Of a stretch of DNA of 52,557 bases, positions 17,881 through 25,850 are shown in pieces (the first letter of the stretch is position 1; the number at the start of each line of letters is the position of its first letter). The notes beneath the pieces are model-generated. The model had not been told where the DNA came from and made no database searches. It was given only the letters and a program-made list of their open reading frames with translations. A program made the position numbers and the translations under genes. This DNA is from Pararhodobacter sp. SW119 (lineage in GTDB: Bacteria > Pseudomonadota > Alphaproteobacteria > Rhodobacterales > Rhodobacteraceae), in assembly GCF_017811755.1 (NCBI RefSeq), contig NZ_JADDJF010000024.1:1-52557 (forward strand), given 5' to 3'.

Positions 17881-19128
17881 ATGACCGATTTCGCCACCGC
17901 CGCCCGCCACGCCAGCGATGCCCTGCGCCAGCTTTTCCCGCCGACGCCGCTGCAACGCAACGACCATCTGAGCCAGCGCTTCGAGGCCGATATCTGGCTC
18001 AAGCGCGAGGACCTGACGCCGGTGCGGTCCTACAAGCTGCGCGGCGCCTTCAACGCCATGCGCAAGGTGATGGCCGCCCATCCCGACCAGCGCATATTCG
18101 TCTGCGCCAGCGCCGGCAACCACGCGCAGGGCGTCGCCTTCGCCTGTCGGCATTTCGGCGTGCAGGGCGTGATCTTCATGCCCGTCACCACCCCGCAGCA
18201 GAAGATCGCCAAGACCCGCACCTTCGGCGGCGACGCGGTCGAGATCCGGCTGACCGGCGACTATTTCGACCGCGCGCTCGCCGCCGCGCAGGCCTATTGC
18301 GCCGAGACGGGGGGCCATTTCCTGTCGCCCTTCGACGATGCCGACGTGATCGAGGGTCAGGCCAGTGTCGGGGTCGAGATCCTCGAACAGCTCGGCGGCA
18401 TGCCCGATCTGCTGGTCCTGCCGGTGGGCGGCGGCGGGCTGGCGTCGGGCGTCCGGCGCTACCTGCACACGCAGCCAAACCCCTGCGCCATGCGCTACAT
18501 CGAGCCCGAAGGCGGGGCGAGCCTTGTCGCCGCGCTGCAGGCCGGCGGGCCGGTCACCCTGCCCCGCGTCGACAGCTTCGTCGACGGCGCCGCGGTCGCC
18601 CGGATCGGGACGCAGACCTACGCGCAGCTTGCCGATATCGACCCCGTTGACGTCCTTCAGGCGCCCGAGGACCGGATCTGCGTCACCATGCTGGACATGC
18701 TGAATGTCGAGGGGATCGTGCTGGAACCGGCTGGCGCCCTTGCCGTCGACGCGCTGCCCGACCTGGCCGATCTGATTCGCGGCAAGTCCGTGGTCTGCGT
18801 CACCTCCGGCGGCAACTTCGACTTCGAGCGGCTGCCCGAGGTCAAGGAACGCGCGATGCGCTTTTCCGGCGTGAAGAAGTATTTCATCCTCCGGTTGCCG
18901 CAGCGCCCCGGCGCCCTGCGCGATTTCCTCGAGATTCTGGGCCCGGACGACGACATCGCCCGCTTCGAATACCTGAAGAAATCGGCGCGCAACTTCGGCA
19001 CCGTGCTGATCGGGATCGAAACGTCGGATGCCGCGAATTTCGCCCGCCTCTTCGCCCGCATGGATGAGGCGGGCTTCACCTGGCGCGACATCACCCTGGA
19101 CGAGACCCTCGCTGGATTTCTGGTCTGA
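17881..19128 (+). CDS. ilvA: Threonine ammonia-lyase (threonine dehydratase)
   Basis: PLP enzyme converting L-threonine to 2-oxobutanoate, the first step towards isoleucine. 415 aa. The PLP lysine lies in RSYKLRGAFN (about residues 48-57), the glycine loop is PVGGGGLAS, and serine/threonine binding is indicated by SAGNHAQG. The C-terminal 80 residues (FILRLPQRPGALRDFLEILG) form a single ACT-like regulatory domain, consistent with isoleucine feedback. The length fits the shorter biosynthetic form rather than the roughly 510-aa E. coli IlvA with two ACT-like domains. Confidence 0.93.
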   Translation: MTDFATAARHASDALRQLFPPTPLQRNDHLSQRFEADIWLKREDLTPVRSYKLRGAFNAMRKVMAAHPDQRIFVCASAGNHAQGVAFACRHFGVQGVIFMPVTTPQQKIAKTRTFGGDAVEIRLTGDYFDRALAAAQAYCAETGGHFLSPFDDADVIEGQASVGVEILEQLGGMPDLLVLPVGGGGLASGVRRYLHTQPNPCAMRYIEPEGGASLVAALQAGGPVTLPRVDSFVDGAAVARIGTQTYAQLADIDPVDVLQAPEDRICVTMLDMLNVEGIVLEPAGALAVDALPDLADLIRGKSVVCVTSGGNFDFERLPEVKERAMRFSGVKKYFILRLPQRPGALRDFLEILGPDDDIARFEYLKKSARNFGTVLIGIETSDAANFARLFARMDEAGFTWRDITLDETLAGFLV

Positions 19129-19140
19129 CGCCTGCTTTGA

Positions 19141-19467
19141 TCACGCGGCGCGGGTGGCCAGGCCCTTCTTCAGTTCGGCGACCGAATCATCATAGCTTGA
19201 TATGATCTTTGACAATTCGACATCCTCGGGAGCGCCGGCGGCGGCCTGGGCCTCGCCTTCGGCGCAATGCTCCGCGAAACGGTCGAACCCGAGGTTGAGC
19301 GCGGCGCCCTTCAGAAAGTGCAGATCGGCCTGATATCGCGCGGGCTCGGGCGACTTCCGCAAGCGGGCGATGACCTCGCCGGCTTCCTCGAGGAACATCG
19401 CGACGACCTCGTCGAACGCCTCGTCCATTTCCGCCTTGAGCTCTTCCACATGCGGCCAGTTGATCAT
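19141..19467 (-). CDS. Hpt-domain phosphotransfer protein
   Basis: About 108 aa, taking MINWPHVEELKAEMDEAFDEV as the start, because residues further upstream are unlike a protein N-terminus. A four-helix Hpt domain with the phospho-accepting His is visible in LHFLKGAALNLGFDRFAEHC. Such proteins shuttle phosphate between receiver domains in multistep relays. It diverges from the receiver-PP2C gene at 19597, which makes that receiver its most likely partner. The shared upstream region holds a near-CtrA box. Its stop lies 12 bp from that of convergent ilvA. Confidence 0.88.
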   Translation of the reverse strand: MINWPHVEELKAEMDEAFDEVVAMFLEEAGEVIARLRKSPEPARYQADLHFLKGAALNLGFDRFAEHCAEGEAQAAAGAPEDVELSKIISSYDDSVAELKKGLATRAA

Positions 19468-19553
19468 CGCGGCTCTCCGAACGCTCCCGCGCGGAACGAT
19501 ACAACTCCCGAGCGAGAAAAACCAGAACAATGAAAACAAATACAATTGGCTGG

Positions 19554-19569
19554 TTTAGCGGTTGTTAAC
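19554..19569 (+). promoter_or_regulatory. Near-consensus CtrA box between the Hpt and receiver-PP2C genes
   Basis: TTTA, seven bases, TTAAC (TTTAGCGGTTGTTAAC) differs from the CtrA consensus TTAA-N7-TTAA at one position. It sits 28 bp upstream of the ATG of the receiver-PP2C gene and about 87 bp upstream of the divergent Hpt start, so it could act on either. It also argues against the upstream TTG at 19546 as the translation start. Confidence 0.4.
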
Positions 19570-19596
19570 ATCGAGCCAGCAGAAAAATCCGAACTC

Positions 19597-20898
19597 ATGC
19601 GCCAGGTGATATCGGTGACTGCACCGCTCCCCAAGATCGAACTGCCCGAGTTCGACACCTCGACCCGCGCGATCCGCAACGTGTTGGTCGTCGACGACTC
19701 GCGTGCCCAGCGGCATCTGCTGGCGACCAGCATCCGCTGCTGGGGTTTCAACGTGCTGCAGGCCGCCTCGGGGCTGGAGGCCCTGGCGCTCTGCCAGCGG
19801 ATGGAGATCGATCTGGTCCTGTCCGACTGGATGATGCCGGGCATGAACGGGATCGATTTCTGCCGCGCGCTGCGCAACCTCGATTCGGACCGCTACATCT
19901 ATTTCATCCTGCTCACCTCGAAATCGGACAAGGCGGCGGTGGCCGAGGGGCTGGAAGTCGGCTCTGACGATTTCCTTTCGAAACCGGTCGACGCAGGCGA
20001 GTTGCGCGCCCGGATCAGCGCCGGCGAGCGCGTGCTGGCGATGGAGCGCGAACTGCGCGCCAGCAACCAGTTGCTGACCGACGCGCTGATGCAGCTTCGC
20101 ACCCTCTACGACTCGCTCGACCGCGACCTGACCGAAGCGCGCGCGCTGCAACTCTCGCTTCTGCGCGATCGCCAGCAGCGCTTCGATCGCGGTCTGGCAA
20201 GCATGTTGCTGCGCCCCAGCGGCCATGTCGGCGGCGACATGGTGGGCTGTTTCGGCATCAACGCGGACCTGATCGGCCTCTATTCCTTCGATGTCTCCGG
20301 CCACGGGGTCGCCTCGGCGCTGATGACCGCGCGCGTCGCGGGGCTTCTGTCCGGGGCGTCGGCCGAGCACAACATCGCCATCGGACCCGGTCCCGATGGC
20401 CCGGTGGGGCGCAGTCCGGCAGGGATCGCCACCGACATGAACACCCTTGTGCTGTCCGAGATCGAGACCGAACGCTACCTGACCCTCGCCTATGCCGAGA
20501 TCGACCAGCGCACCGGTCGCGTGCGCATGGTGCAGGCGGGTCATCCGCATCCTGTGGTCCAGCACCTCGACGGCGGGCTCAGCTTCCTGGGCGACGGCGG
20601 GTTACCGATCGGCCTGATCGACGGGGCAAGCTACACGGGATTTGAGACGCGCCTGCGCGCGGGCGAACGGCTGATCCTGCTGTCGGACGGGATCACCGAA
20701 TGCCCCGATCCCGGGGGTGAAGAACTGGGCCATGAGGGCCTGACGCGTATCCTGACGCATCTGGCCGATCTGCGCGGCGAAGACCTGCTCGAAGGTCTAC
20801 TCGACCATCTCTCGCGCTGGTCGGGCACCGAGGATTTTCCCGACGACATCTCCATCGCGGTCTTCGAATTCGATGGCGCCGAGGTCCCGACGGATTGA
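19597..20898 (+). CDS. Response regulator fused to a PP2C/SpoIIE phosphatase (RbaY-like)
   Basis: 433 aa from the ATG at 19597 (a TTG at 19546 would add 17 residues). The receiver domain (about 27-145) has NVLVVDDSRAQ, phospho-acceptor Asp77 (DWMMPGMNG) and the conserved Lys (FLSKPVD). A coiled-coil linker (about 150-190) follows, then a PP2C/RsbU phosphatase domain (about 200-425) with GGDMVGCF, FDVSGHGVASALMT, DGITECPD and PDDISIAVF. This architecture is that of partner-switching phosphatases such as RsbU and R. capsulatus RbaY, which act on a STAS anti-anti-sigma factor; no rsbV/rsbW-type genes lie in this window. An Hpt gene diverges from it. Confidence 0.9.
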   Translation: MRQVISVTAPLPKIELPEFDTSTRAIRNVLVVDDSRAQRHLLATSIRCWGFNVLQAASGLEALALCQRMEIDLVLSDWMMPGMNGIDFCRALRNLDSDRYIYFILLTSKSDKAAVAEGLEVGSDDFLSKPVDAGELRARISAGERVLAMERELRASNQLLTDALMQLRTLYDSLDRDLTEARALQLSLLRDRQQRFDRGLASMLLRPSGHVGGDMVGCFGINADLIGLYSFDVSGHGVASALMTARVAGLLSGASAEHNIAIGPGPDGPVGRSPAGIATDMNTLVLSEIETERYLTLAYAEIDQRTGRVRMVQAGHPHPVVQHLDGGLSFLGDGGLPIGLIDGASYTGFETRLRAGERLILLSDGITECPDPGGEELGHEGLTRILTHLADLRGEDLLEGLLDHLSRWSGTEDFPDDISIAVFEFDGAEVPTD

Positions 20899-21283
20899 AC
20901 GTAGCGGCCAAGCCCTGAGAGCCTTCACACTCCCGGCGCTCGACCTTCCGCCAGCCGTTCCTTGCGAACCCGCCCCCGATCGACCCGGCCGCTTCGGCAC
21001 TTGCTTCGGTCGCCTCGCGGGCCGGCCTTTCGCGCGGCAGACACGCCGCGCTAACTCCGGTTCGAATGGCGCCTGACGGTCGGCAGGTGCCTTTGGCCGC
21101 AGCATCGTCGCAGCCTCAGGAGCAGGTAAACAAAAGGTTGCGGTAACAACTATTTTCTTTTTTTATCAGTATCTTGAATGATTGTTCGCATGCGAACACA
21201 CCCGTTTTCACCCGGATTCGGCACGCTCCAAGGTCAGCGCAGCGGTTCGTTCCGCTGGAACGGGGCCGCAGTTTCGGACCGGT
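20899..21283. other. 385-bp gap between the PP2C and parE 3' ends
   Basis: No gene is supported. The left part (20899-21120) is GC-rich without good codon structure. The right part is AT-rich from about 21125 to 21185 and contains copy 2 of the T-tract/palindrome element. A GGTTCGAAT string near 21058 resembles a tRNA T-loop but has no matching stems. Confidence 0.6.
21134..21198 (+). repeat. T-tract + TCA/CTTG core + palindrome element, copy 2
   Basis: Plus-strand order: GGTTGC, a T tract (C then seven T, then A), TCA at 21166-21168, CTTG at 21173-21176, and the perfect 16-bp palindrome TGTTCGCATGCGAACA at 21183-21198. The T-tract and TCA line up base for base with copy 1 at 121-138, apart from an A/G change. 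The palindrome faces the parE 3' end (stop 86 bp away). It resembles parS only in its outer TGTT/AACA bases. Function unknown. Confidence 0.65.
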
Positions 21284-23236
21284 TCAAACGTCCAGTTCCT
21301 CGACGAAACGGGCGTTCTCGGTGATGTACTGGAAGCGCAGTTCCGGCCGTTTGCCCATCAGCCGCTCGACCAGATCACCGGTCTCGCCAGGCTCGTCCTC
21401 GTCGATGGACACCCGGATCAGCTTGCGGGTCGCCGGGTTCATCGTCGTGTCCTTCAGGTCCTTGGCATCCATCTCGCCGAGGCCCTTGAAGCGGCTCACG
21501 TCGATCTTGCCCTTGCCACCCAGCCCCTTCTCCAGCCAGGCCGCCTTCTCCGCCTCGTCCAGCGCATAGATCCGCTTCGCCCCTTGCGTCAGCCGGAACA
21601 GTGGCGGGCAAGCCAGGTAGAGGTGCCCGTGATCGATCAGCGGCCGCATCTGCGTGAAGAAGAACGTCATCAACAGCGCCGCGATATGCGCCCCGTCGAC
21701 ATCGGCATCGGTCATGATGATGATCTTCTCGTAGCGCAGATCATCCAGCCGGAACTTCGTGCCCAGCCCCACCCCCAGCGCCTGGCACAGATCGCTGATC
21801 TCGGCGTTTTGCCCCATCTTGCCCGAGGCCGCGCCGAGCACGTTCAGGATCTTGCCCCTCAGCGGCAACAGCGCCTGCGTCTTTCTTTCGCGCGCCATCT
21901 TCGCCGACCCGCCCGCCGAGTCCCCCTCGACGATGAACAGCTCCGTCCCCTCGCGCCCAGCGGCCGAGCAATCGACCAGCTTGCCGGGCAGGCGCAGCTT
22001 CTTCGTCGCGGTCTTGCGCTGGGTCTCCTTCTCGGCGCGGCGGCGCAGGCGTTCCTCGGACCGGAGCACCAGATAGTCGAGGATCGCGCCCGCCGATTTC
22101 GGATCCGACGCGAGCCAATTGTCGAAGTGATCGCGCACCGCCCCCTCGACCAGACGCGCGGCCTCGGCCGTGGCCAGCCGGTCCTTGGTCTGGCCCACGA
22201 ATTCTGGCTCGCGGATGAAGCACGACACCAGCGCGCAGCCGCCCGCCGCCATGTCCTCGCGAGTGATCTGCGCGGCCTTGCGGTTGCCGGCGCGTTCGCC
22301 ATGCGCGCGGATGCCCTTCAACACCGCCGCCCAGAAGCCTGCCTCGTGCGTGCCGCCTTCGGGCGTGGGGACGGTGTTGCAGTAGGACTGCACGAACCCG
22401 TCGCGCGCCGGCGTCCAGTTGATCGCCCATTCGACCTGGCCGGGTACGCCGAACTTCTCCTCAAAACTCACGCGGCCGGCAAAGGGCTTGTCGGCATAGG
22501 TCTGATCGCCGCCCAACTGCTCCTGCAGGTAATCCGCCAGCCCTCCGGGAAAGCGAAAGGTGGCCTCCATCGGTGTGTCGCCGTCCGGCAGCGCCGATTT
22601 CCAGCGGATCTCGACCCCGGAAAAAAGATAGGCCTTCGACCGCGCCATGCGAAACAGCCGCGCCGGCTTGAACCGGTGATGGCCGAAGATCTCCTCGTCG
22701 GCATGGAAGGTCACGGTCGTGCCGCGCCGGTTCGGCGCCGGGCCGACCTGCTGCACCGGCCCCTGCGGCTTGCCGCGCGAAAACTCCTGCACATAGAGCT
22801 GCCGGTTGCGCGCCACCTCGACGCGCAGGTGATCGCTCAGCGCGTTGACGACCGACACCCCCACGCCGTGCAACCCGCCCGAGGTTTGGTAGGCCTTACC
22901 CGAAAACTTGCCCCCCGAATGCAGTGTGCACAGGATCACCTCCAGCGCCGACTTGTCGGGAAATTTCGGATGCGGGTCGATGGGGATGCCCCGGCCGTTG
23001 TCGCGGATGGTCAGCGCATGATCGGCGTGCAATTCGATCTCGATGCGGCTAGCATGTCCCGCCACTGCCTCGTCCATCGCGTTGTCCAGGATCTCGGCCA
23101 CCAGATGGTGCAGCGCGCGTTCATCCGTGCCGCCGATATACATCCCCGGCCGCTTGCGCACCGGCTCCAGGCCTTCCAGGACCTCGATGGAATGGGCATC
23201 GTAGCTGTCGGTCGCGCCGGCAAGAAGGTCGGACAT
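21284..23236 (-). CDS. parE: DNA topoisomerase IV subunit B
   Basis: ATPase subunit of topoisomerase IV, which decatenates daughter chromosomes together with ParC. 650 aa. The GHKL ATPase motifs are EILDNAMDEA (about 48-57), DNGRGIP and QTSGGLHGVG; the transducer domain is followed by TOPRIM motifs EGDSAGGSAK and DADVDGAHI. The QTSGGLHGVG wording and overall length favour ParE over GyrB, which usually runs to about 800 aa. The gene stands alone, with a weak hairpin upstream separating it from the permease gene. Confidence 0.93.
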   Translation of the reverse strand: MSDLLAGATDSYDAHSIEVLEGLEPVRKRPGMYIGGTDERALHHLVAEILDNAMDEAVAGHASRIEIELHADHALTIRDNGRGIPIDPHPKFPDKSALEVILCTLHSGGKFSGKAYQTSGGLHGVGVSVVNALSDHLRVEVARNRQLYVQEFSRGKPQGPVQQVGPAPNRRGTTVTFHADEEIFGHHRFKPARLFRMARSKAYLFSGVEIRWKSALPDGDTPMEATFRFPGGLADYLQEQLGGDQTYADKPFAGRVSFEEKFGVPGQVEWAINWTPARDGFVQSYCNTVPTPEGGTHEAGFWAAVLKGIRAHGERAGNRKAAQITREDMAAGGCALVSCFIREPEFVGQTKDRLATAEAARLVEGAVRDHFDNWLASDPKSAGAILDYLVLRSEERLRRRAEKETQRKTATKKLRLPGKLVDCSAAGREGTELFIVEGDSAGGSAKMARERKTQALLPLRGKILNVLGAASGKMGQNAEISDLCQALGVGLGTKFRLDDLRYEKIIIMTDADVDGAHIAALLMTFFFTQMRPLIDHGHLYLACPPLFRLTQGAKRIYALDEAEKAAWLEKGLGGKGKIDVSRFKGLGEMDAKDLKDTTMNPATRKLIRVSIDEDEPGETGDLVERLMGKRPELRFQYITENARFVEELDV

Positions 23237-23307
23237 GGGCTGCTCGAGTCGTTTGTTCTGATTGGCCCATCAGTAGACCACCGACCCGCCCTTGGCGCAA
23301 GACTTGG

Positions 23308-23336
23308 GGGGCGCGCAACCATAGGCTGCGCACCCC
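23308..23336 (-). terminator. Hairpin between the permease gene and parE
   Basis: On the minus strand a 10-bp stem (GGGGTGCGCA with TGCGCGCCCC, one G-T pair) has a 9-base loop just past the permease stop. No T-run follows, so it is at best a weak or Rho-assisted terminator, or an mRNA-stabilising hairpin. The bases just after it on the minus strand (AAGTCTTGCGCC, then AAGGGCGGGT) resemble the direct repeats at 52471-52515. Confidence 0.4.
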
Positions 23337-23342
23337 TATTCC

Positions 23343-24410
23343 CTACAAAGCCACCCAGAACTGGAACGCCAGACCCGCCGCAAACGCGCCGGACAGCGAC
23401 AGCGCCAAGTAGAGCGCGAAGACCGGCGGGCGGACCAGCGCCCAGACCGCGATGGCCGCGGGGATCGAGGTCACGCCACCTGCGATCAGGAAGGCCATGC
23501 CCGCCCCCGGCGTCATGCCCTGCCCGATCAGCCCGCCGATCAGCGGCAGCGCGGCGTAGCCGTTCAGATAGGCCGGCACTCCGACCAGCGTCGCGGTGAC
23601 GATCGGCGAAAGCCCCTGCCCGCCCAGCGTCGTGGTGACCAGTTCTGCCGGGATCCAGGCCAGCATCAGGCTTTCCAGCAGGAAGGCCAGGGTCAGCCAT
23701 TTCGCCAGGAAAAGCGTGATCGACAGCGCCTCGTTACGAAACTTCTGCACACGCGCCGGCTCGATCCAGAAACGCCACAGGACCGGTCGCGGCGCGCGGA
23801 CGCGGTTGCCGCCACAGCCGCCGTCGCCGATCCCCGGGCGCAGCGGCGTCGTCAGCGCCCCGGTGCCCAGCATCACATGTACCACCACGCCGCCGGCCGC
23901 GCCGAGGGCAATGGCGGCAAGCGTCTTGGCCAGCGCAAACTCCACCCCCAGCACCCCCGCGGTCAGCACGAACATCGACGGGTCCATCAGCGGCGAGGCC
24001 AGCCAGAACGCCATGACCGGCGCCAGCGGCACCCCCATCGCCAGCAGCGCCGCAATCAGCGGGATTACCCCGCACGAGCAGAAGGGCGACAGCGCCCCCG
24101 CCAGCGCCCCCAGCGCGATCATCGTCGCCGGCGCCCCGGTAAAGGCGCGCGCGATCAACTCGTCGGCGCCGGTCGCCCCCGCCCAGCCGGCCATCACGAC
24201 CGACAGCAACAGGAACGGCGCGATCTTGACCAGCGACGCCAGAATGAAGCGAACCGACGCGTCGGCCTGCCCAAGGTCGAAAACGGTCACCGCCGCCAGG
24301 ATTGCGGCCGCGGCAAGCCAGACGCGCTGTTTGCGCCAGAACGCACCGCACCGCCAGGCCGGCGCGGCGGGGATCGGAGTGACATCAGTCATATCGACAT
24401 CTCCAGTCAT
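23343..24410 (-). CDS. COG0701 (DUF318) permease, ArsP-like candidate
   Basis: 355-aa polytopic membrane protein with eight or more hydrophobic segments. The signature SPFCSCGVIPLIAALLAMG, with paired cysteines in a membrane helix, and the repeated GVPAYLNGYAALPLI half identify the DUF318/COG0701 permease family. Members near ArsR regulators include ArsP exporters of trivalent organoarsenicals, while others are of unknown substrate. The upstream arsR ends 24 bp before it, so the two form an operon. The initiator could be the ATG at 24410 or the one at 24392. Transport specificity is inferred from context only. Confidence 0.82.
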   Translation of the reverse strand: MTGDVDMTDVTPIPAAPAWRCGAFWRKQRVWLAAAAILAAVTVFDLGQADASVRFILASLVKIAPFLLLSVVMAGWAGATGADELIARAFTGAPATMIALGALAGALSPFCSCGVIPLIAALLAMGVPLAPVMAFWLASPLMDPSMFVLTAGVLGVEFALAKTLAAIALGAAGGVVVHVMLGTGALTTPLRPGIGDGGCGGNRVRAPRPVLWRFWIEPARVQKFRNEALSITLFLAKWLTLAFLLESLMLAWIPAELVTTTLGGQGLSPIVTATLVGVPAYLNGYAALPLIGGLIGQGMTPGAGMAFLIAGGVTSIPAAIAVWALVRPPVFALYLALSLSGAFAAGLAFQFWVAL

Positions 24411-24434
24411 GTAGTTTTTTCAGGTCAAAAAAAC

Positions 24435-24755
24435 TCAGGCCGCGTCGGTGCGCGTGGTTACCCCGGTGCAGCAGTTTTCGGTCAGGTAGGTCAGTGTCCG
24501 GCGCATGGCATCGTAGTTGGCGCGATTCACGACCTCGCGCCCCCGGCGTTCCTGAATCACGAGATCCGCCGCCACCAAGGCGTTCAAATGATGCGCCAGC
24601 GTCGAAGGGGCGAGCCCCAGATGCGCGCCGATCTCGCCCACCAGCATCCCATCCTCGCCCGCCTGAACCAGCAAGCGGAAGATGGCGAGACGGGCATCAT
24701 GCCCCAGCGCGGCCAGCGCGCGGACGGTCGGGGAAAAAGCGGCATCCTGATTCAT
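24435..24755 (-). CDS. ArsR-family metalloregulator with a C-terminal vicinal Cys pair
   Basis: 106 aa from MNQDAAFSPTVRALAALGH. The winged-helix recognition region is EIGAHLGLAPSTLAHHLNAL (41-60). The metal site is not the ELCVCDL type; instead vicinal Cys95 and Cys96 (TENCCTGV) sit near the C-terminus, at the same numbers as in Acidithiobacillus ferrooxidans ArsR, which binds As(III) there together with Cys102. Position 102 here is Arg, so a third thiol ligand is missing. A perfect AT-rich palindrome overlaps the promoter, consistent with autorepression. It forms an operon with the downstream permease. Confidence 0.9.
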   Translation of the reverse strand: MNQDAAFSPTVRALAALGHDARLAIFRLLVQAGEDGMLVGEIGAHLGLAPSTLAHHLNALVAADLVIQERRGREVVNRANYDAMRRTLTYLTENCCTGVTTRTDAA

Positions 24756-24761
24756 GCTGCC

Positions 24762-24789
24762 AATATAACTATATTTCTGGTTTTGTAAA
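24762..24789 (-). promoter_or_regulatory. arsR promoter with an overlapping palindromic operator
   Basis: On the minus strand TTTACA (-35, 24784-24789) and TATATT (-10, 24762-24767) are 16 bp apart. The perfect 14-bp palindrome AATATAACTATATT (24762-24775) covers the -10 box, a typical ArsR operator position. Transcription would start at or next to the A of the ATG (24755), and no ribosome site is visible in between, so the transcript may be leaderless. Confidence 0.6.
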
Positions 24790-24793
24790 GACG

Positions 24794-25840
24794 TCACCCG
24801 ATGTCGCGGAAACAGCGGAAGCCCAGATGGTAGTTACGGTGACTGCGCGAATCCAGCACGCGACTGCCATGCCAGAACGGTGCGCGCCAACGCGCCCAGT
24901 GTTCATGCGCGCGGATCTGGTCCCAGATGAACCACGATCCCTTCATCTCGGTCACGCCCAGGGTCTGGGACCCGCGACTGGCCATCTGGTCCTCGGCTAG
25001 CGGCAGGTTCATGTGCTCGGCGGCATTTCCGTCGATGTCGTAGACCCCCAGCGGGCTGCGACACTGCGGAAAAGCCCCGGTCGGATAGGTGTTCGACCCA
25101 CAGGTGCGCCAGTTGCCCCCGTCGCAGCCCGAGGATTTGGAACTGCCCGTGGCGCAGACGCCCGCGCGCCAGTCACCGATCGAATACTGCCCGCGCGTGC
25201 CGGCATGGCGCTCGTTGTGCCAGCGGCGCATGGTGTTCACCGCCGGGCTTGCCCCCATTCCACGTACCCGGTCGAACGGGTAGTCGGGCGCCAGCAGCCT
25301 ACCCGCCGCCGCGCCCTCCCATTCATGCGCGTCGCCCATTCGCGCGCCCTCGGCGGCACATAGCAGGGCCGCCTCGCGCGCGGTGACCCAGACGACCGGA
25401 TAGGCCAAGGGCACGTTGGGATATTCGAACATCTGCGCGCAGACCGTCGCGTCCTCGGGTCGCTGGGTCGCCGGATCGTAAAGCGGCACTTCCCAGGGGC
25501 GTCCGCAGATCCGCTCGTACTGGCGGTCGCGGTAGCTGCGGCGCACGCTCTCGACCGTGCCGCCCAGGCGCGCGGCGGCCTGTTCGGGCGTCATCGGATG
25601 ACGGGTGATCGTCGGGTTGCCCTGCCCGATGAATTGCGACCCGGCGAAGATCTCGCGCACCCGCGCCATCGTCGCGTTCGACAGCCCGCGCTCGGCCTGC
25701 ATCTCGCGCAGCATGCGCTCGTTGTTCTCGGCGAGGGTCTGCGCCGCCGCCTGGGGCGCCAACGGGGCCGTCAGCGCCAGTGCCGCCGCGACGGCCACCG
25801 CAGCAACCTGCGCGATCACTCCATGTCCGGGATACTTCAT
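24794..25840 (-). CDS. Secreted SUMF1/FGE-domain protein
   Basis: 348 aa with a clear Sec signal peptide (hydrophobic 9-28, likely cleavage after AAA near residue 33). The mature part has the sulfatase-modifying-factor fold pattern: YPVVWVTAREAALLCAAEGARM, DAHEWEGAAAG, GVYDIDGNAAEHM and a terminal YHLGFRCFRD. About ten cysteines suggest disulfides in the periplasm or outside. Related domains generate formylglycine, make ergothioneine, or serve as non-catalytic modules such as PvdO; the catalytic copper-binding Cys pair of true FGE is not evident, so the activity is uncertain. The gene follows the 575-aa secreted protein gene by 10 bp (operon) and ends just upstream of the arsR promoter. Confidence 0.82.
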   Translation of the reverse strand: MKYPGHGVIAQVAAVAVAAALALTAPLAPQAAAQTLAENNERMLREMQAERGLSNATMARVREIFAGSQFIGQGNPTITRHPMTPEQAAARLGGTVESVRRSYRDRQYERICGRPWEVPLYDPATQRPEDATVCAQMFEYPNVPLAYPVVWVTAREAALLCAAEGARMGDAHEWEGAAAGRLLAPDYPFDRVRGMGASPAVNTMRRWHNERHAGTRGQYSIGDWRAGVCATGSSKSSGCDGGNWRTCGSNTYPTGAFPQCRSPLGVYDIDGNAAEHMNLPLAEDQMASRGSQTLGVTEMKGSWFIWDQIRAHEHWARWRAPFWHGSRVLDSRSHRNYHLGFRCFRDIG

Positions 25841-25850
25841 CGTGACCCCC

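Noticed and set aside
19546-19596. TTG at 19546 as the start of the receiver-PP2C gene
   Set aside because: It would place the near-CtrA box inside the coding region, and the extra 17 residues show no conserved pattern; the ATG at 19597 is preferred.
21050-21075. Possible tRNA T-loop (GGTTCGAAT)
   Set aside because: No flanking 5-bp T-stem, acceptor stem or anticodon arm can be formed.
21183-21198. Palindrome considered as a ParB binding site (parS)
   Set aside because: Only the outer TGTT/AACA match parS; the central CACGTG is replaced by CGCATGCG. The other copies of the element have unrelated arms.
21182-23599. 805-codon open frame on the plus strand opposite parE
   Set aside because: It is the antisense shadow of a strongly identified parE, rich in His/Arg/Gln with no domain pattern. 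High GC content makes long shadow frames common here.
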